A DNA stretch of 64,000 bases, taken from the NCBI GenBank assembly GCA_029204225.1, contig CM055112.1:21332578-21396577 (forward strand), read 5' to 3'. Position 1 is the stretch's first letter, and every line of letters starts with the position of its first letter. The notes under the pieces are model-generated. The model saw only the letters and a list, made by a program, of their open reading frames with translations, was not told where the DNA came from and did not search any database. The translations under genes were made by a program, and so were the position numbers. Shown piece after piece: positions 39,001 to 45,633 of the stretch. The stretch is from Diphasiastrum complanatum (taxonomy: Eukaryota; Streptophyta; Lycopodiopsida; Lycopodiales; Lycopodiaceae).

Positions 39001-39854
39001 TAGATAATTCTTTCACCAAACCAAAGACCAGAGAAATTTTGTGGATTCTATCCTTTGTTCAGATTTGAAAATCAAAATTATACTGAATGTGTTCCATACG
39101 TTCTAAACCACCACGATATAACCTTCCAAAAGGATGCCTCTTTTTTTGAAAATTATTATCTTGTAGCTTTTATTCATTTAATTCCCCACAACATATATAG
39201 TATTTATGACAAGTCAAGTAGTCCAACATGTAGAGGAAGAAATATGTGCTCTCCTATGCCACTTGCCTTGTTTGAAATTGAAGCATTGTCTTCAAATTTT
39301 TTCCAATGCTGTTTTAGCAGCTGACAGTTGGTTAAGCTCCCAACCACTACTTCGCCTGTGAATGTTGTGACTTGAAAGTTTTCTAATATTTCCTTACCAT
39401 TAGATTGTGCTTCTTTTGGTTTCTGGGATGTGTAATTTATTTAGAAAAAGTTAAGATTGTGCATGTGTAGTTGATATATAGAAAACACATGAGGAATATA
39501 CAATTCTCTAAATGGCCGAATCTTAAATTGAAGAAGAATAGTTCAGTAACTTAATGTGTCAATCGCACGCAGGTTGCAGGGCACACTGAAATTCTTGCAG
39601 GAAATCCAACTTTGAAGCAGCGGCTGAGGCTTCGTGAGCCCTACATTACTGTTCTCAACGTTCAACAAGCATATACTCTGAAGAAAATGCGTGATGAGTC
39701 TCAGCACTGCAGCTATCCTGGATCGGTAACTTTGAAGAAGCCTGCAGCTGAGCTGGTGACCTTGAATACAACATCCGAGTATCCTCCTGGTTTGGAGGAT
39801 ACGCTAATTCTGACGATGAAAGGCATAGCAGCTGGCATGCAGAATACTGGATAA
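1523..39854 (+). CDS. PPC: Plant-type phosphoenolpyruvate carboxylase, 10 exons, 968 aa
   Basis: Cytosolic enzyme that carboxylates PEP with bicarbonate to oxaloacetate, feeding malate and TCA-cycle replenishment. Exons, all with GT-AG borders: 1523-1705, 1936-2336, 3556-3640, 6905-7127, 7288-7391, 7631-7718, 26558-26712, 26863-27861, 28167-28553, 39573-39854. They sum to 2907 nt in one open frame, the normal length for this family. Visible marks: N-terminal [11 protein letters not shown] with phosphorylatable Ser16; [10 protein letters not shown] with His180; [11 protein letters not shown] near 602; [13 protein letters not shown] near 640; the C-terminal QNTG. Position 782 is Ala ([12 protein letters not shown]), where C4 isoforms carry Ser, so a housekeeping or C3-type role is likely. 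Introns 6 and 9 are full of mobile elements, almost all antisense. No coding defect was seen. Confidence 0.97.
1936..2336 (+). CDS. PPC: PEPC exon 2 (active-site His)
   Basis: Begins after an ACCAG acceptor and ends CG|GTAG at 2337 (phase 2). It encodes the DPGDS-like block ([18 protein letters not shown]) and [13 protein letters not shown] with His180, the catalytic histidine of the family. Reading through the donor gives a stop at 2338-2340, so splicing is needed. Confidence 0.95.
2856..2916. repeat. (CT)n-(CG)n compound microsatellite in PEPC intron 2
   Basis: A CT run to 2900 followed directly by TGTG and a CG run to 2916. The alternating purine/pyrimidine CG part is Z-DNA-prone. No LINE hairpin precedes it, unlike the other long CT tracts in the PEPC introns. 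Confidence 0.9.
2917..3200 (+). mobile_element. Possible LINE 5'-region fragment
   Basis: GC-rich stretch in intron 2 with the self-complementary block CAGGCAGCGATGCTGCCTG near 3011-3029 and a Pro/Ser-rich reading frame. Similar GGCAGC-type palindromes and CAGCGATGG repeats occur at the 5' ends of the LINEs near 13.9, 24.35 and 32.8 kb. Homology is suggested by composition and motif only. Confidence 0.3.
3556..3640 (+). CDS. PPC: PEPC exon 3
   Basis: 85-bp exon after TTTGCAG. It restores the frame from exon 2 and encodes [26 protein letters not shown], the expected segment after the HPT motif. Donor GAG|GTAGGC. Confidence 0.95.
3641..6904. other. PEPC intron 3, no recognisable feature
   Basis: About 3.3 kb of AT-rich intron. 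The short ORFs (for example near 5191-5445) have no family signature. No LTR, tail, hairpin or domain could be identified by eye; old decayed repeats are possible. Confidence 0.6.
6905..7127 (+). CDS. PPC: PEPC exon 4
   Basis: Starts [12 protein letters not shown] after TTTTTCAG and runs to WMGGDRDG, with the glycine codon split across the next intron. It contains the conserved [18 protein letters not shown] block. Donor GATG|GTCAGT, phase 1. Confidence 0.95.
7288..7391 (+). CDS. PPC: PEPC exon 5
   Basis: Completes [17 protein letters not shown] and continues to QVEDLMFE. Acceptor TTTTCAG, donor GAG|GTAAGA, phase 0. Confidence 0.95.
7631..7718 (+). CDS. PPC: PEPC exon 6 (precedes giant intron)
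   Basis: [11 protein letters not shown] to KKDTKHYK, ending AAAG|GTACAT in phase 1. The following intron 6 is 18,839 bp and carries most of the nested transposons. Confidence 0.95.
7719..8870. other. First part of PEPC intron 6, no gene seen
   Basis: AT-rich intron sequence. The only local structure noticed is a cluster of CATTCCGGA / GGAATGC direct and inverted pieces at 8425-8457. No coding domain was recognised. Confidence 0.5.
8870..9700 (-). pseudogene. Probable hAT-family transposase C-terminal fragment
   Basis: Read on the - strand with frame breaks, about 9650-9540 gives FTHEEMQ..(broken)..[16 protein letters not shown]. This resembles the C-terminal hAT signature (an IHTKKRNRL block followed by LVYVHxNLRLL). 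Downstream is an acidic, Glu/Asp- and Ser-rich tail (near 9330-9260 and 8960-8900) of the kind often found after the hAT dimerisation domain. Several stops interrupt it. A chance match is possible; a profile search with the hAT dimerisation family would settle it. Confidence 0.4.
9780..10062 (+). pseudogene. Captured fragment resembling TRRAP/Tra1 (FAT-domain PIKK cofactor)
   Basis: A + strand frame of about 89 codons contains HALARILSF, then [18 protein letters not shown], then [11 protein letters not shown] followed by TAG. TRRAP/Tra1 FAT domains have the same order: ALARxL, a VPxWxW..IPQLL block and IAKxYPQAL. The TAG sits where that family has Gln (CAG), so it may be a single change. It ends where sequence matching the LINE 3' region begins, near 10062. 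No flanking exons are seen, so I read it as a piece of a host gene moved into the PEPC intron, perhaps by retrotransposition. Other PIKK FAT domains fit less well. Confidence 0.45.
10062..11520 (-). mobile_element. LINE copy A, internally deleted and 3' truncated
   Basis: Read 11520 to 10062. ORF2 starts [11 protein letters not shown] at 11277, as in LINE copy C. The endonuclease part ([18 protein letters not shown]) is fused near 10,740 to the C-terminal domain ([14 protein letters not shown], then [12 protein letters not shown]), so the RT is missing. The 3' end lacks the family hairpin and CT tail and stops at the TRRAP-like fragment. The 5' part (11500-11340) is Ser-rich because of TTC runs. 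Its 5' edge touches the CT tail of LINE copy B. Confidence 0.8.
11521..11588. repeat. (GA)n / (CT)n tail of LINE copy B
   Basis: Pure GA dinucleotide run of about 68 bp on the + strand. On the coding (-) strand it is (CT)n directly after the 3' hairpin of LINE B, so it is read as that element's 3' tail, possibly expanded after insertion. Confidence 0.9.
11589..14040 (-). mobile_element. LINE copy B, ORF2 remains with 3' hairpin
   Basis: Read 14040 to 11589. RT blocks: [29 protein letters not shown] (about 13490-13310), [19 protein letters not shown], then an ADDVVLL-type catalytic box near 13110, then [13 protein letters not shown] and [16 protein letters not shown]. The C-terminal zinc-finger-like domain lies near 12240-12130 ([18 protein letters not shown]). 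The endonuclease is gone: ORF1-side sequence joins directly to the RT. Multiple frameshifts make it dead. The 3' end has the hairpin at 11621-11634, then the CT tail. The 5' end has CAGCGATGG repeats and abuts the CT tail of LINE C. Confidence 0.88.
11610..11642 (-). other. LINE B 3' stem-loop
   Basis: GTGCCC-TT-GGGCAC at 11621-11634, with an outer GTCTT...AAGAC pair around it. The same position in LINE C and D2 reads ATGCC-AAAA-GGCAT, so the stem is kept while its bases differ. Confidence 0.8.
14041..14130. repeat. (GA)n / (CT)n tail of LINE copy C
   Basis: About 88 bp of GA repeat on the + strand, lying just 3' of the LINE C hairpin on the coding strand and touching the 5' end of LINE B. 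Confidence 0.9.
14131..15335 (-). mobile_element. LINE copy C, 3' half (C-terminal domain, 3' UTR, hairpin)
   Basis: Continuation of the LINE broken by the Gypsy insertion at 15336-20753. A 359-codon frame carries the thumb/C-terminal region ([38 protein letters not shown]) and a CCHC-like finger ([21 protein letters not shown]). The 3' end has the hairpin ATGCC-AAAA-GGCAT at 14150-14163 and then the CT tail. This is one of the best kept LINE parts in the window. Confidence 0.9.
14140..14170 (-). other. LINE C 3' stem-loop
   Basis: ATGCC-AAAA-GGCAT stem with an outer GTCTT/AAGAC pairing. Same place and flanks (TTAATGTCTT ... ATAAGAC) as in LINE B and E, with different stem bases. Confidence 0.8.
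15336..15775 (-). repeat. Gypsy 3' LTR (440 bp)
   Basis: TG...CA-type ends (TGTTACA / TAACA in + orientation). Near-identical to the 448-bp LTR at 20306-20753, but lacks 8 bp including the CACGTG core. Confidence 0.95.
15803..16855 (-). pseudogene. Gypsy integrase with chromodomain
   Basis: Starts [14 protein letters not shown] just after an in-frame TAA (16858-16856) that separates it from the RT part. Integrase core: [20 protein letters not shown], and [12 protein letters not shown], with the [20 protein letters not shown] block holding the last acidic residue. Near the end, [22 protein letters not shown]...DTWE is a chromodomain, known in chromoviruses to steer integration to marked chromatin. 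The reading frame is otherwise intact for 347 codons. Confidence 0.92.
16856..18421 (-). pseudogene. Gypsy reverse transcriptase, RNase H and integrase zinc finger
   Basis: 521-codon frame. [26 protein letters not shown], then [25 protein letters not shown], then the YLDDILIYS catalytic box. RNase [36 protein letters not shown]. Integrase N-terminal H2C2 finger: [13 protein letters not shown]...[20 protein letters not shown]. It ends at ERKW then TAA, which breaks pol. Upstream, codons 18747-18403 continue the same protein in another frame. Confidence 0.93.
18403..18747 (-). pseudogene. Gypsy RT N-terminal part, frameshifted from the rest of pol
   Basis: Encodes [29 protein letters not shown] and [22 protein letters not shown], the standard start of a chromovirus RT. 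The frame shifts just before the VDFKKLNKL block, near 18420-18440, so pol is not continuous. Confidence 0.88.
18917..19640 (-). pseudogene. Gypsy Gag C-terminus and aspartic protease
   Basis: Contains the CCHC knuckle [19 protein letters not shown] and the protease block [19 protein letters not shown], with DDG where DSG/DTG is usual. The upstream Gag capsid region is absent: only about 660 bp separate this from the 5' LTR, and no capsid domain is visible there. Confidence 0.85.
19641..20305 (-). other. Gypsy leader with repeated TGCCACGTGGCA palindrome
   Basis: Non-coding leader between 5' LTR and Gag remains. The perfect 12-bp palindrome TGCCACGTGGCA occurs at 19922-19933 and 20090-20101, with related TGCCACCTGG and CCAGGTGGCC pieces nearby. 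The primer-binding site lies at its 20305 end. Confidence 0.75.
20306..20753 (-). repeat. Gypsy 5' LTR (448 bp)
   Basis: Full LTR pair of 15336-15775. Carries GACACGTGGCAA at 20645-20656, the G-box core missing from the other LTR. Followed by the ATGGT target duplicate. Confidence 0.95.
20754..22352 (-). mobile_element. LINE copy C, 5' half (endonuclease and RT)
   Basis: Read 22352 to 20754. ORF2 begins [14 protein letters not shown]. Endonuclease piece around 21870-21540: [13 protein letters not shown], where GDFN is usual, and [24 protein letters not shown] around 21300-21030: [19 protein letters not shown], the intact YVDD-type box, then [15 protein letters not shown]. It then continues [15 protein letters not shown] toward the Gypsy junction; the rest is at 15335-14131. 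Frameshifts and a deletion between EN and RT make it inactive. Confidence 0.88.
22353..23340. other. Intron 6 spacer, no gene recognised
   Basis: About 1 kb without recognisable coding sequence. The part near 23030-23300 is rich in TTCGCGAAT and TTCGTGA-like words (TTCGCGAATG, CTTCGCGAATC, ATTCGTGACAC), a local short-motif enrichment of unknown meaning, possibly LTR or leader sequence of the Gag fragment that follows. Confidence 0.4.
23341..23650 (+). pseudogene. Ty3/Gypsy-like Gag fragment
   Basis: A + strand frame with one stop reads [24 protein letters not shown], then [20 protein letters not shown], the pattern of a plant Gypsy Gag (FLxGLxxxIrxxl then a helix ending in an acidic stretch). 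It runs into antisense LINE ORF1 sequence near 23650. No LTR was linked to it with confidence. Confidence 0.45.
23650..24410 (-). pseudogene. LINE ORF1 fragment (coiled coil plus RRM-like region)
   Basis: Read on the - strand: a coiled-coil-like part ([17 protein letters not shown]), then in shifted frames [24 protein letters not shown] and [27 protein letters not shown]. The block NIRVRGIP is shared with the ORF1 of LINE E at about 32280, where it also follows a coiled coil, so both are ORF1 of the same superfamily. Broken by at least one frameshift. The 5' end has GGCAGGCAGC-type palindromes. Confidence 0.7.
24411..24640. repeat. Diverged LTR-like sequence related to the Gypsy LTR
   Basis: Order and wording match part of the 15336-15775 LTR: CATCCCAT..CC, then CTCTCGGCTCTCA, AGATACATCCTTGC, ATGCATGTGCTTGTACCATCCACC. 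Clearly diverged. Probably a solo or truncated LTR of a related family; boundaries are approximate. Confidence 0.5.
24641..26557. other. End of PEPC intron 6, nothing firm
   Basis: Only short ORFs without family signatures. AT-rich, with a normal polypyrimidine stretch and GTCTCAG acceptor at its end. It may contain decayed repeats I cannot identify. Confidence 0.5.
26558..26712 (+). CDS. PPC: PEPC exon 7
   Basis: After GTCTCAG it resumes with [20 protein letters not shown], joining exon 6 in frame across 18.8 kb, and ends at AVEQ with donor GTAAAG. Confidence 0.95.
26863..27861 (+). CDS. PPC: PEPC exon 8 (catalytic core)
   Basis: 333 codons from ILEPLELCY to FVEYFRL. It holds [10 protein letters not shown], the [11 protein letters not shown] loop and [16 protein letters not shown], all needed for PEP and bicarbonate chemistry in this family. 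Acceptor CTTCAG, donor TTG|GTAAAC. Confidence 0.96.
28167..28553 (+). CDS. PPC: PEPC exon 9 (isoform-type residue)
   Basis: 129 codons starting [20 protein letters not shown]. Contains [12 protein letters not shown] with Ala782; C4 PEPCs are known to have Ser there. Donor AAG|GTAAAT opens the 11,019-bp intron 9. Confidence 0.96.
28554..28911. other. Start of PEPC intron 9, nothing recognised
   Basis: AT-rich intron sequence before the first LINE remnant. No coding or repeat signature seen. Confidence 0.55.
28912..29682 (-). mobile_element. LINE copy F, remnant of a second LINE family
   Basis: Read 29682 to 28912. An RT piece near 29570-29500 reads [19 protein letters not shown], matching the LINE [17 protein letters not shown] block. 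About 300 bp later a C-terminal finger reads [24 protein letters not shown] (29165-29095; CxxC...H...C). The wording differs from copies A-E, so it is a different family. Heavily deleted. Its 5' edge meets the CT tail of LINE E. Confidence 0.7.
29680..29724. repeat. (GA)n / (CT)n tail of LINE copy E
   Basis: About 45 bp of GA repeat on the + strand, immediately beyond the LINE E hairpin and short A/T-rich end, touching LINE F. Confidence 0.9.
29746..29776 (-). other. LINE E 3' stem-loop
   Basis: GTGCCC-GT-GGGCAC at 29755-29768, same flanks (TTAATGTCT ... ATAAGAC) as LINE B; the loop differs. Confidence 0.8.
31439..32050 (-). pseudogene. LINE E reverse transcriptase, N-terminal half
   Basis: 203-codon frame ending at a TAG in the GAK-GCPLSP junction; the following frame (31429-30983) carries the palm end with [11 protein letters not shown]. 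In the polymerase box the first catalytic Asp is Asn, which is expected to abolish activity. Best preserved RT fingers/palm of the family here. Confidence 0.85.
32080..32694 (-). pseudogene. LINE E ORF1 protein (coiled coil plus RRM-like domain)
   Basis: The first 129 codons are rich in heptads ([42 protein letters not shown]), fitting a trimerising coiled coil as known in LINE-1 ORF1. After a stop near 32305 the frame resumes with [17 protein letters not shown] and [30 protein letters not shown], an RRM-like nucleic-acid-binding region. Product would bind LINE RNA. Confidence 0.7.
32771..32947. repeat. Array of four hairpin units in LINE E 5' UTR
   Basis: Four palindromic units of 26-29 bp with the pattern ATCGCTGTCCC-(loop)-GGGACAGCGAT: 32771-32796, 32835-32863, 32871-32896 and 32922-32947. 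Changes within arms leave most pairs intact. Confidence 0.8.
33024..33078. repeat. (GA)n / (CT)n tail of LINE copy D2
   Basis: GA run with two interruptions on the + strand, directly beyond the D2 hairpin and touching the 5' end of LINE E. Confidence 0.9.
33079..34070 (-). mobile_element. LINE copy D2, internally deleted, with 3' hairpin
   Basis: Read 34070 to 33079. Holds the RT N-terminal region ([27 protein letters not shown]), then decayed RT sequence corresponding to GFRAGYS..FRKAFD (33440-33270), then a jump to the 3' UTR. The hairpin ATGCC-AAAA-GGCAT is at 33095-33108, as in LINE C. Same subfamily as C by hairpin type. Confidence 0.8.
34071..35096 (-). mobile_element. LINE copy D1, C-terminal domain only
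   Basis: Read 35096 to 34071. Encodes [22 protein letters not shown], a CCHC-like finger ([27 protein letters not shown]), then 3' UTR matching LINE C (GTACATGTCAAG near 34090-34080). It lacks the hairpin and tail. Its upstream end is fused to the Copia RT near 35096, giving a chimeric ORF. Confidence 0.8.
35097..37565 (-). mobile_element. Ty1/Copia element, 3' truncated and decayed
   Basis: Read 37565 to 35097. Decayed protease ([15 protein letters not shown] where DSGATxH is expected), Gag-pre-integrase ([17 protein letters not shown]), integrase ([46 protein letters not shown]) and RT ([49 protein letters not shown]). The RT box reads YVND. It stops within the C-terminal part of RT at the LINE D1 junction. 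Same family as the + strand Copia at 46.8-50.3 kb by shared wording. Confidence 0.9.
37566..37984. other. Region upstream of Copia protease; possible LTR remains
   Basis: No Gag is visible. The words GTATTTCTGCAGA(C/G) repeat at 37859 and 37890, and 37690-37830 is rich in CGACTA/TCGAATG pieces. Could be a decayed LTR; I could not find its partner. Confidence 0.3.
37985..38960 (+). mobile_element. LINE fragment in sense orientation, a further LINE lineage
   Basis: The + strand reads [14 protein letters not shown] (the LINE block usually ending YLG), later [37 protein letters not shown] and [16 protein letters not shown] (near 38680-38720), the order expected for the region after the RT of a non-LTR element. 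Many stops. The only LINE piece here in the sense direction of PEPC, and it is small and ancient. Confidence 0.6.
38961..39572. other. End of PEPC intron 9, nothing recognised
   Basis: No coding or repeat signature. Ends at the CGCACGCAG acceptor. Confidence 0.5.
39573..39854 (+). CDS. PPC: PEPC exon 10 and stop
   Basis: After CGCACGCAG it encodes [18 protein letters not shown] and ends [21 protein letters not shown] then TAA at 39852-39854. QNTG is the plant-type C-terminus; bacterial-type plant PEPCs end differently. Confidence 0.96.
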   Translation, partial: VAGHTEILAGNPTLKQRLRLREPYITVLNVQQAYTLKKMRDESQHCSYPGSVTLKKPAAELVTLNTTSEYPPGLEDTLILTMKGIAAGMQNTG

Positions 39855-42800
39855 GTGTTCTAGTTTCTCAACAACTCATCCATACCTTGGTGTTCAATGC
39901 GATTTTTGGTAGGTGGTTTTAATGAATAAATAGCTGTAAAATTAGCAATAAGAGAAGATCACTGCCTATCAATTTGACATCAAAAGCAAATGATCATGCG
40001 CCTATGCTATTTTGATTGTGCCTTTTCAAAAAGGTACGTGAAGCGTCACTTTTATTGTCCAACTGGATATTGGTTAGCTTTGTTGATCGAGATTTAGATT
40101 GGCAGTCAAGATTTCACGGATTTGAGAACTCAGCAAAATCCATAATAATTCCTCAAAAGGATCTATCTCGCTTAGAGATAGAATGCTTGCAACTATTTCT
40201 GCGTAAAGCAGTTGCAATGTGAATAAGGATATTCGAGGCTACCGATTGTCAGTGTTAAAAATTGGTTCTCACTGATAGGGAGTGGTCCATAGTGGGTACA
40301 TCAGTCTTGAGGCTCAAGCCAGCAGGTGCGAAGGTCAACTTTGGTACGCTTATTCTGTTAGTGATACAATAGATACTCTAACAAGGTAACATGCCAAACA
40401 AGTTGCACGTGCAAAGATTGGAGGATTCGGATTGTTCCTGATAATGGGTCTATGTTATGATTTGATGCACGACGTATGTAAGCCAGAGCTCATGTATGTA
40501 CTAGAATAGAAGCACACAGGATGACGTCATTTATGGCTAAATTGTCAGGATTCTCACAAGCGACTTGGCTTCTTGGACAACAAAATTTGAGTATATCAAG
40601 TAGTCTTAGCTGCCCCCCTTCTTCTTTTGAATGCCTTTACCTTGTCCGCTTGCTTGCGATATGATTTGACCATCACTTAACGTAATGCTAGAGCTTATAT
40701 TTGTACTTTAAGTGCATATGATGCTAATGAAGGATTGTTGAAGTAAGATGTTAATTGTTGGAAATGTATTTGGGAAGCAAGCAAAAGAAATAGTCAGCTC
40801 CTCTGCAGGAGAATAGTAGATGAATAAGGACTTTGGTGTGAATCATGTAATTTGATACAGCTATTAGTGCAAGCCCAATGACTATTAGATATTCGCTTTT
40901 AGTGAAGATCTTCAAAAGTGTAAAAATGATGTTATAAAAAATAAAATTTGTTGCTTTAGGTGAAGATAACTAAGAGTATAGATATGGCGGTACAAATAGT
41001 TAAAGCCACCCAATTATTAGCTTCTACATTCGAGAGCCTAAGAATGAATATTTTGCTTTTGGATGAGATCTGTTGTCAAGATTAAGTTCATCTCGTAAAG
41101 ACGTGATATATATATGTTATAATGTTTAGTTTATGCAATTTATGATAAAGGTATGTAGTTATTTTGAGAGTTTAAATATCAATATTAATTGTCAGAAGGT
41201 TTCAAGATCGAGATATTGTGCTGAATTACCATGTCGTTTTAGAAACTAGTTTACTGTTAGAGTTTCCTTAATAGTTTATTTTTGTTTTGTTATTATTGAT
41301 TTATTTTTGTGAAGTACATAGCATTTTGATAATCTTACATTAGGATCCTAAAATCTGAAAAGATAGTGTGAAAAGTACCTCTCGGAGGCATGTCTTACTG
41401 CAAATTGTTGTGCTCTCTTGTCATATTTTTGGTACATGTCAAGGACTTCTGGATACACAAAAACATGAGATAAAAATATTTGTGTTTATTCAATTTTGTT
41501 TGTTTTCATTTGACTTTAAGCCAATGGAAACTGGCAAATCAATTTCTCAAAAAATGTTAATACATGTAAGTTACTCATTTCTATGTGAATTTTGCCTTGC
41601 TTTTGGCCTTTGCTGCTGATTTATGTTTTTTGCTATTTTGCTTTTGATCGTTCTAGTTAAAAAAACATGTTGCCGGATTGAAAGTCCTTAGGCTGAGAAT
41701 ATCAGCATCTGTTGACACTAAAAACTGCAAAAGAATTTTTGCCAGCATAGGTGTTCAATTCTTGGTTATAGAATGAAAGAGATTCAAGAATCAAGCAACT
41801 GCAGACAATATAAAGCATGTGAATATCAACAAAGTCTGCAATGCCACCTTGTAAATTCCTTGCTATCATATATCATAAATCCTTGGAGGGTTGTCTTCCA
41901 CAAGTATGAGACTTATCTGTATAAGTTAGGGAGTTCTGTAGGGATTCTTTCTTACATTCACTTGATTGGCTTCATTTCCAGATAGCTTAAGTTATAATTG
42001 AAATACTCTTAAACATTTGTCTAAATATGACACTCATTTGAGGTAAGAACATACATGTCTACGAATATTAACCTACATTAGGCACTTGATGACAGTCTTG
42101 AAAAATGAAAAATGAAAAATGAAAAATGATTCATATCATTCCCTAGTATATTGAGCATGTATATGGTGAGGTAGACTTTGGGTTCTATAGATTCACAATG
42201 TCTTGTCATATAATGCTATGGATCCTACACATTCTTTACTAGTCAAAACAAAATTGGAATGTATGTAAAGGTTTAACAAAGGAACAAAAACAACTCATTT
42301 AGATAAAAACTAAAACCAATTTGAAACATCATTTTTGAAAAGCAAATGATATTTATAGACCTATTATTGAAGGCTTGGATTTAGGTGAAAGGAAACTTGT
42401 AGCCCCTCTTGCAAACAAAATTGACTTGCTTTGATGAGGGACAATGATTTAGTGCCATCACCCTCTTGTGGATAACACCAAGCCAAACAAAAGAGAGATT
42501 TTTTGGACTTTTAGTCAGTTGACGCATGTACTTGTTTGATGATGGTAAATGATAGAACATATACCTTGTTAGAGATGGTAAATGTTCAAACATTTATGGT
42601 CGAAGATATATTGGAGTGGCCTTATTGCCCTTGGGAACAAACTTGGGTGCCTTAGCTCCGATTCTTGCTTACGATATGATTTGATGCATGATGCAGAAAA
42701 TATCGGAGGTTTTATATGTATCGTGAGCCATTCAATCGTTTATGCTAAGATGATTAAGTGTTGAATATGCTTTAGGAGAAAACAAAAGAAGTAGCTAGTG

Positions 42801-43907
42801 TAATTCAACATGATAACAGATAGAGATGAGAGCTTTAAAGTGAATGATGTTATTTAATAGAACTAGAGTAGCAAGTGCAACAACGTTTTTACTTGTATCT
42901 TATCATTATGTATTATGTAGTACACCTCAGTTTCTTCTAAGAATTTTCGTTAGGGATCTCACTTCAAATTAATGCTACAAAACAAGTGTTACAAAGTTTT
43001 GGGTATCAATTTATAAAAACATCAAGTGCATACAATTATTGATATTAATTTTTTTTGCATATATTTAAATTCGCTCTGGGATGAGATACATCATCGACAT
43101 AACGTCGTTAAGTTTATTGAATTTTTATAATTAAGTGAGATATAATTCTCAATCTATATGGTCACAATTATGTGGGGGGGAAGGCCCAATGTCCTTGGGC
43201 CTCCAACATCATTAACTTTTAGCACAAAAATTGATTTGAAATTTATTTTGAAAGAAAAAAATAATTGCATTCACAAAAAACACTAATTGTTGAAATAGTC
43301 GGAAATGTAAATACAAATCATTTTATTAATATTGTTTGGATTACAATCAAAAGTTTTTGACAAAGTCATTTGAATCGACTTCAAGTATTTCTTAAACAAT
43401 TGCTAAGGGGACAACTGGAGCCTCTTGAGTAATAACCTCTATAATGATGATGTGCTCTTGCTCTGCAACCTCCACTAGGTCACCCTCGTCACCTGCAGCT
43501 GGTTGAGGCTCTTTACAAAGTGGGACAACTCCATCCTCATATGGTCTCACTTTTCCTACCTCTTGAAACTCATTCGACAAAAATGAAATACTATTAGGGG
43601 GAGTTTTATGTGTTGGAAGAAGGAATGACGATTTGATAAGTCGAAGTCTATGAACGAACTGTCGAGCGCAGTGAAATGAGCCTTCTTTCTATCAATAATT
43701 GAACAAAGCTATAATGAAAAAAGTTACGTTCAATCTTTCAACAACTAGCTTTGAAATCATTAGTACTAAAGTGATTTGTAGCCAAACAATTTCAGAGTGC
43801 GAAGTGAATTTTATGATATTGCAGCGTTGAAGTATTCAACAGATCAGACGAAACAATAAGAGATTTATCAGTTACAAATGACTACAGAGAAGCATACATT
43901 CTGACAT
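39855..43907. other. PEPC 3' flank and intergenic region, no gene recognised
   Basis: About 4 kb of AT-rich DNA. It presumably starts with the PEPC 3' UTR (AATGAATAAATAG at 39920 is a plausible poly(A) signal). A four-fold GAAAAAT tandem occurs at 42102-42127. The short ORFs have no recognisable domains. Confidence 0.5.
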
Positions 43908-44272
43908 CATAGTGGAAAAACTCGATTTTTCTCGATCTTTGGATGGAAATCCCATCATACATTTATACTTTTCAAGCTCAGATCTGAGCATATTAGGGCA
44001 CCTCTAAACTTATCATACATCTAACCTAATAGGTCATTGGATCCACCCAAACTTGGGGTCAAGATCTCGAGATCCCAAAACAATGAAAAACATGCTATTT
44101 TTAGCTCCTATTTTCTCTCTAGCTTATCACAACACTATTTGGACTCACTCCAAAGGTGCCACTCCTATGCTAGGTTAGGAATGAGACTTACAAAGAGTAT
44201 CCTATGCTATTTGGCACGTGTGACAAGCCATATGACCAAAATTGGTCAAGCTAGAATTGTGAAATTTTAACA
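43908..44272 (-). repeat. Partial LTR copy (family of 52971-53670), inverted
   Basis: On the - strand it starts TGTTAAAATTTCAC at 44272 and matches the first about 370 bp of the LTR at 52971. A purine tract (GTGAGGAGAAG) lies just upstream at 44283-44273, so this is a 3' LTR of an element extending to higher coordinates. The match ends near 43908. Confidence 0.75.
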
Positions 44273-44497
44273 CTTCTCCTCACAATTTAGCTTGATGAGA
44301 CTATCCTGGATCAATAATCAATACATGGATAAAAACATATAACTTCCAGGTTCTTGCTTTGTTGAGTGACTATGATCACTCATCATGATAAGAATATGAT
44401 TTGAGCTCCAAGTTCTCAAATGTAGTGAGAGCTCCACAAAGGTTGTCTTCAAAATCCAAGCTTTGTCTTTGGTAGGTTGTTGAATGATCACCTTGGG

Positions 44498-45633
44498 CTA
44501 CAAAATGTGAGTATCCTCTTCAAAATAAACATGAAAAACAGCAGCTTTCCATAAGATCCAACTTTTGTATGAAGCACATACAATCAAAGCTTGATATATC
44601 ACCATCTTAACTTTATCCACCAAAACAATGAACTCCAACTTGGCATCCTTCCAATGAAGGTCTTCATTCCTTGGAAATTCAAGAGTGAATGGATCACAAG
44701 ATGAGGCCTTTGAATACATATTTGAAACTCTAATCAAAGTAGTAATGATCACTATTTCATCATCATAAGATATAGGATGAAAAACAATGTTCATACTAGC
44801 ATCATCAAAGGACTTTGTCAAATACATGACATGTTTTCTATCAAACACACAATAAGATGAGTAAAGGGAGATATGGATAAAATTCCTTGCTGCTCCTTTC
44901 TCTTTACCAAACCTTCATATTGATGTAGATTCAGGTCGCTATTGCCTTGAGACAAGTGCTCCTTCTCGGGTTCCTCCTTGATGTCTTTTTTCTTCATCAT
45001 GCTCACTCCCTCTTGGTGTTGATGATGAAAACATGGATCCAAACCATGATCTTCTTTAAGACTCTCAAGGACTTTGTTTTCAAGTCTCCAAACCTGAATG
45101 TTCTCCTTCTCAATATGATCTTTCAAGTCAACAAAACAATCACCAAGATTATTTATACCAAATTTACTAGTCCACAATTGACTAATCAACAATTGCTTAC
45201 CACTAGCAATTTGCATTACATACTTGTTGAACTTGAAACTAATGAGGCCACATACTCTTGTATGGATATAAGTGTCCTTCAAGGATGATTCACTTATTCT
45301 CATACAAGGTTCACAATATGCCTCTTTGAAAATGAAGTCAAATTCTTTCAACTTATGAATGAAAATGTCATGCTTACTTCTAGCATACCCAAGAGTAAGT
45401 ACATATGACAAACACCTTTCATTCCATACTTTAGAATTCAAAGGGACTTCATTACAAATCTCAGCAAATGAAGTACAAAATGTACCCCCTTTTCCAACTT
45501 TCCTTTCCTTGTCCACAAAAATGAACATTGATAGCTCCATCTTTGTTCTTGTGGCTCTCCTTGGAATTTGGGAGATGCCAAAAATATCCATGTGATAATG
45601 TAGCATCGTTTTGTTATTACGGCCCGTTATCAT
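44498..45633 (-). CDS. Uncharacterised ORF (271 codons plus a second frame) next to an LTR
   Basis: A 271-codon frame (45633-44818) and an overlapping frame (44848-44498) lie upstream of the purine tract and 3' LTR at 44.27 kb, so they belong to the 3' part of that LTR element. The first protein is basic at its C-terminus (SMMKKKDIKEEPEKEHLS) with Cys/His pairs (YCEPCMRISE; CFHHQHQ). I recognise no RT, integrase or Gag motif. It could be an extra ORF of a non-autonomous LTR element or decayed coding sequence. Confidence 0.4.

Noticed and set aside
1523-39854. C4-type or bacterial-type PEPC
   Set aside because: Ala instead of Ser in [12 protein letters not shown] argues against C4. The Ser16 phosphorylation motif and QNTG end argue against the bacterial-type plant isoform.
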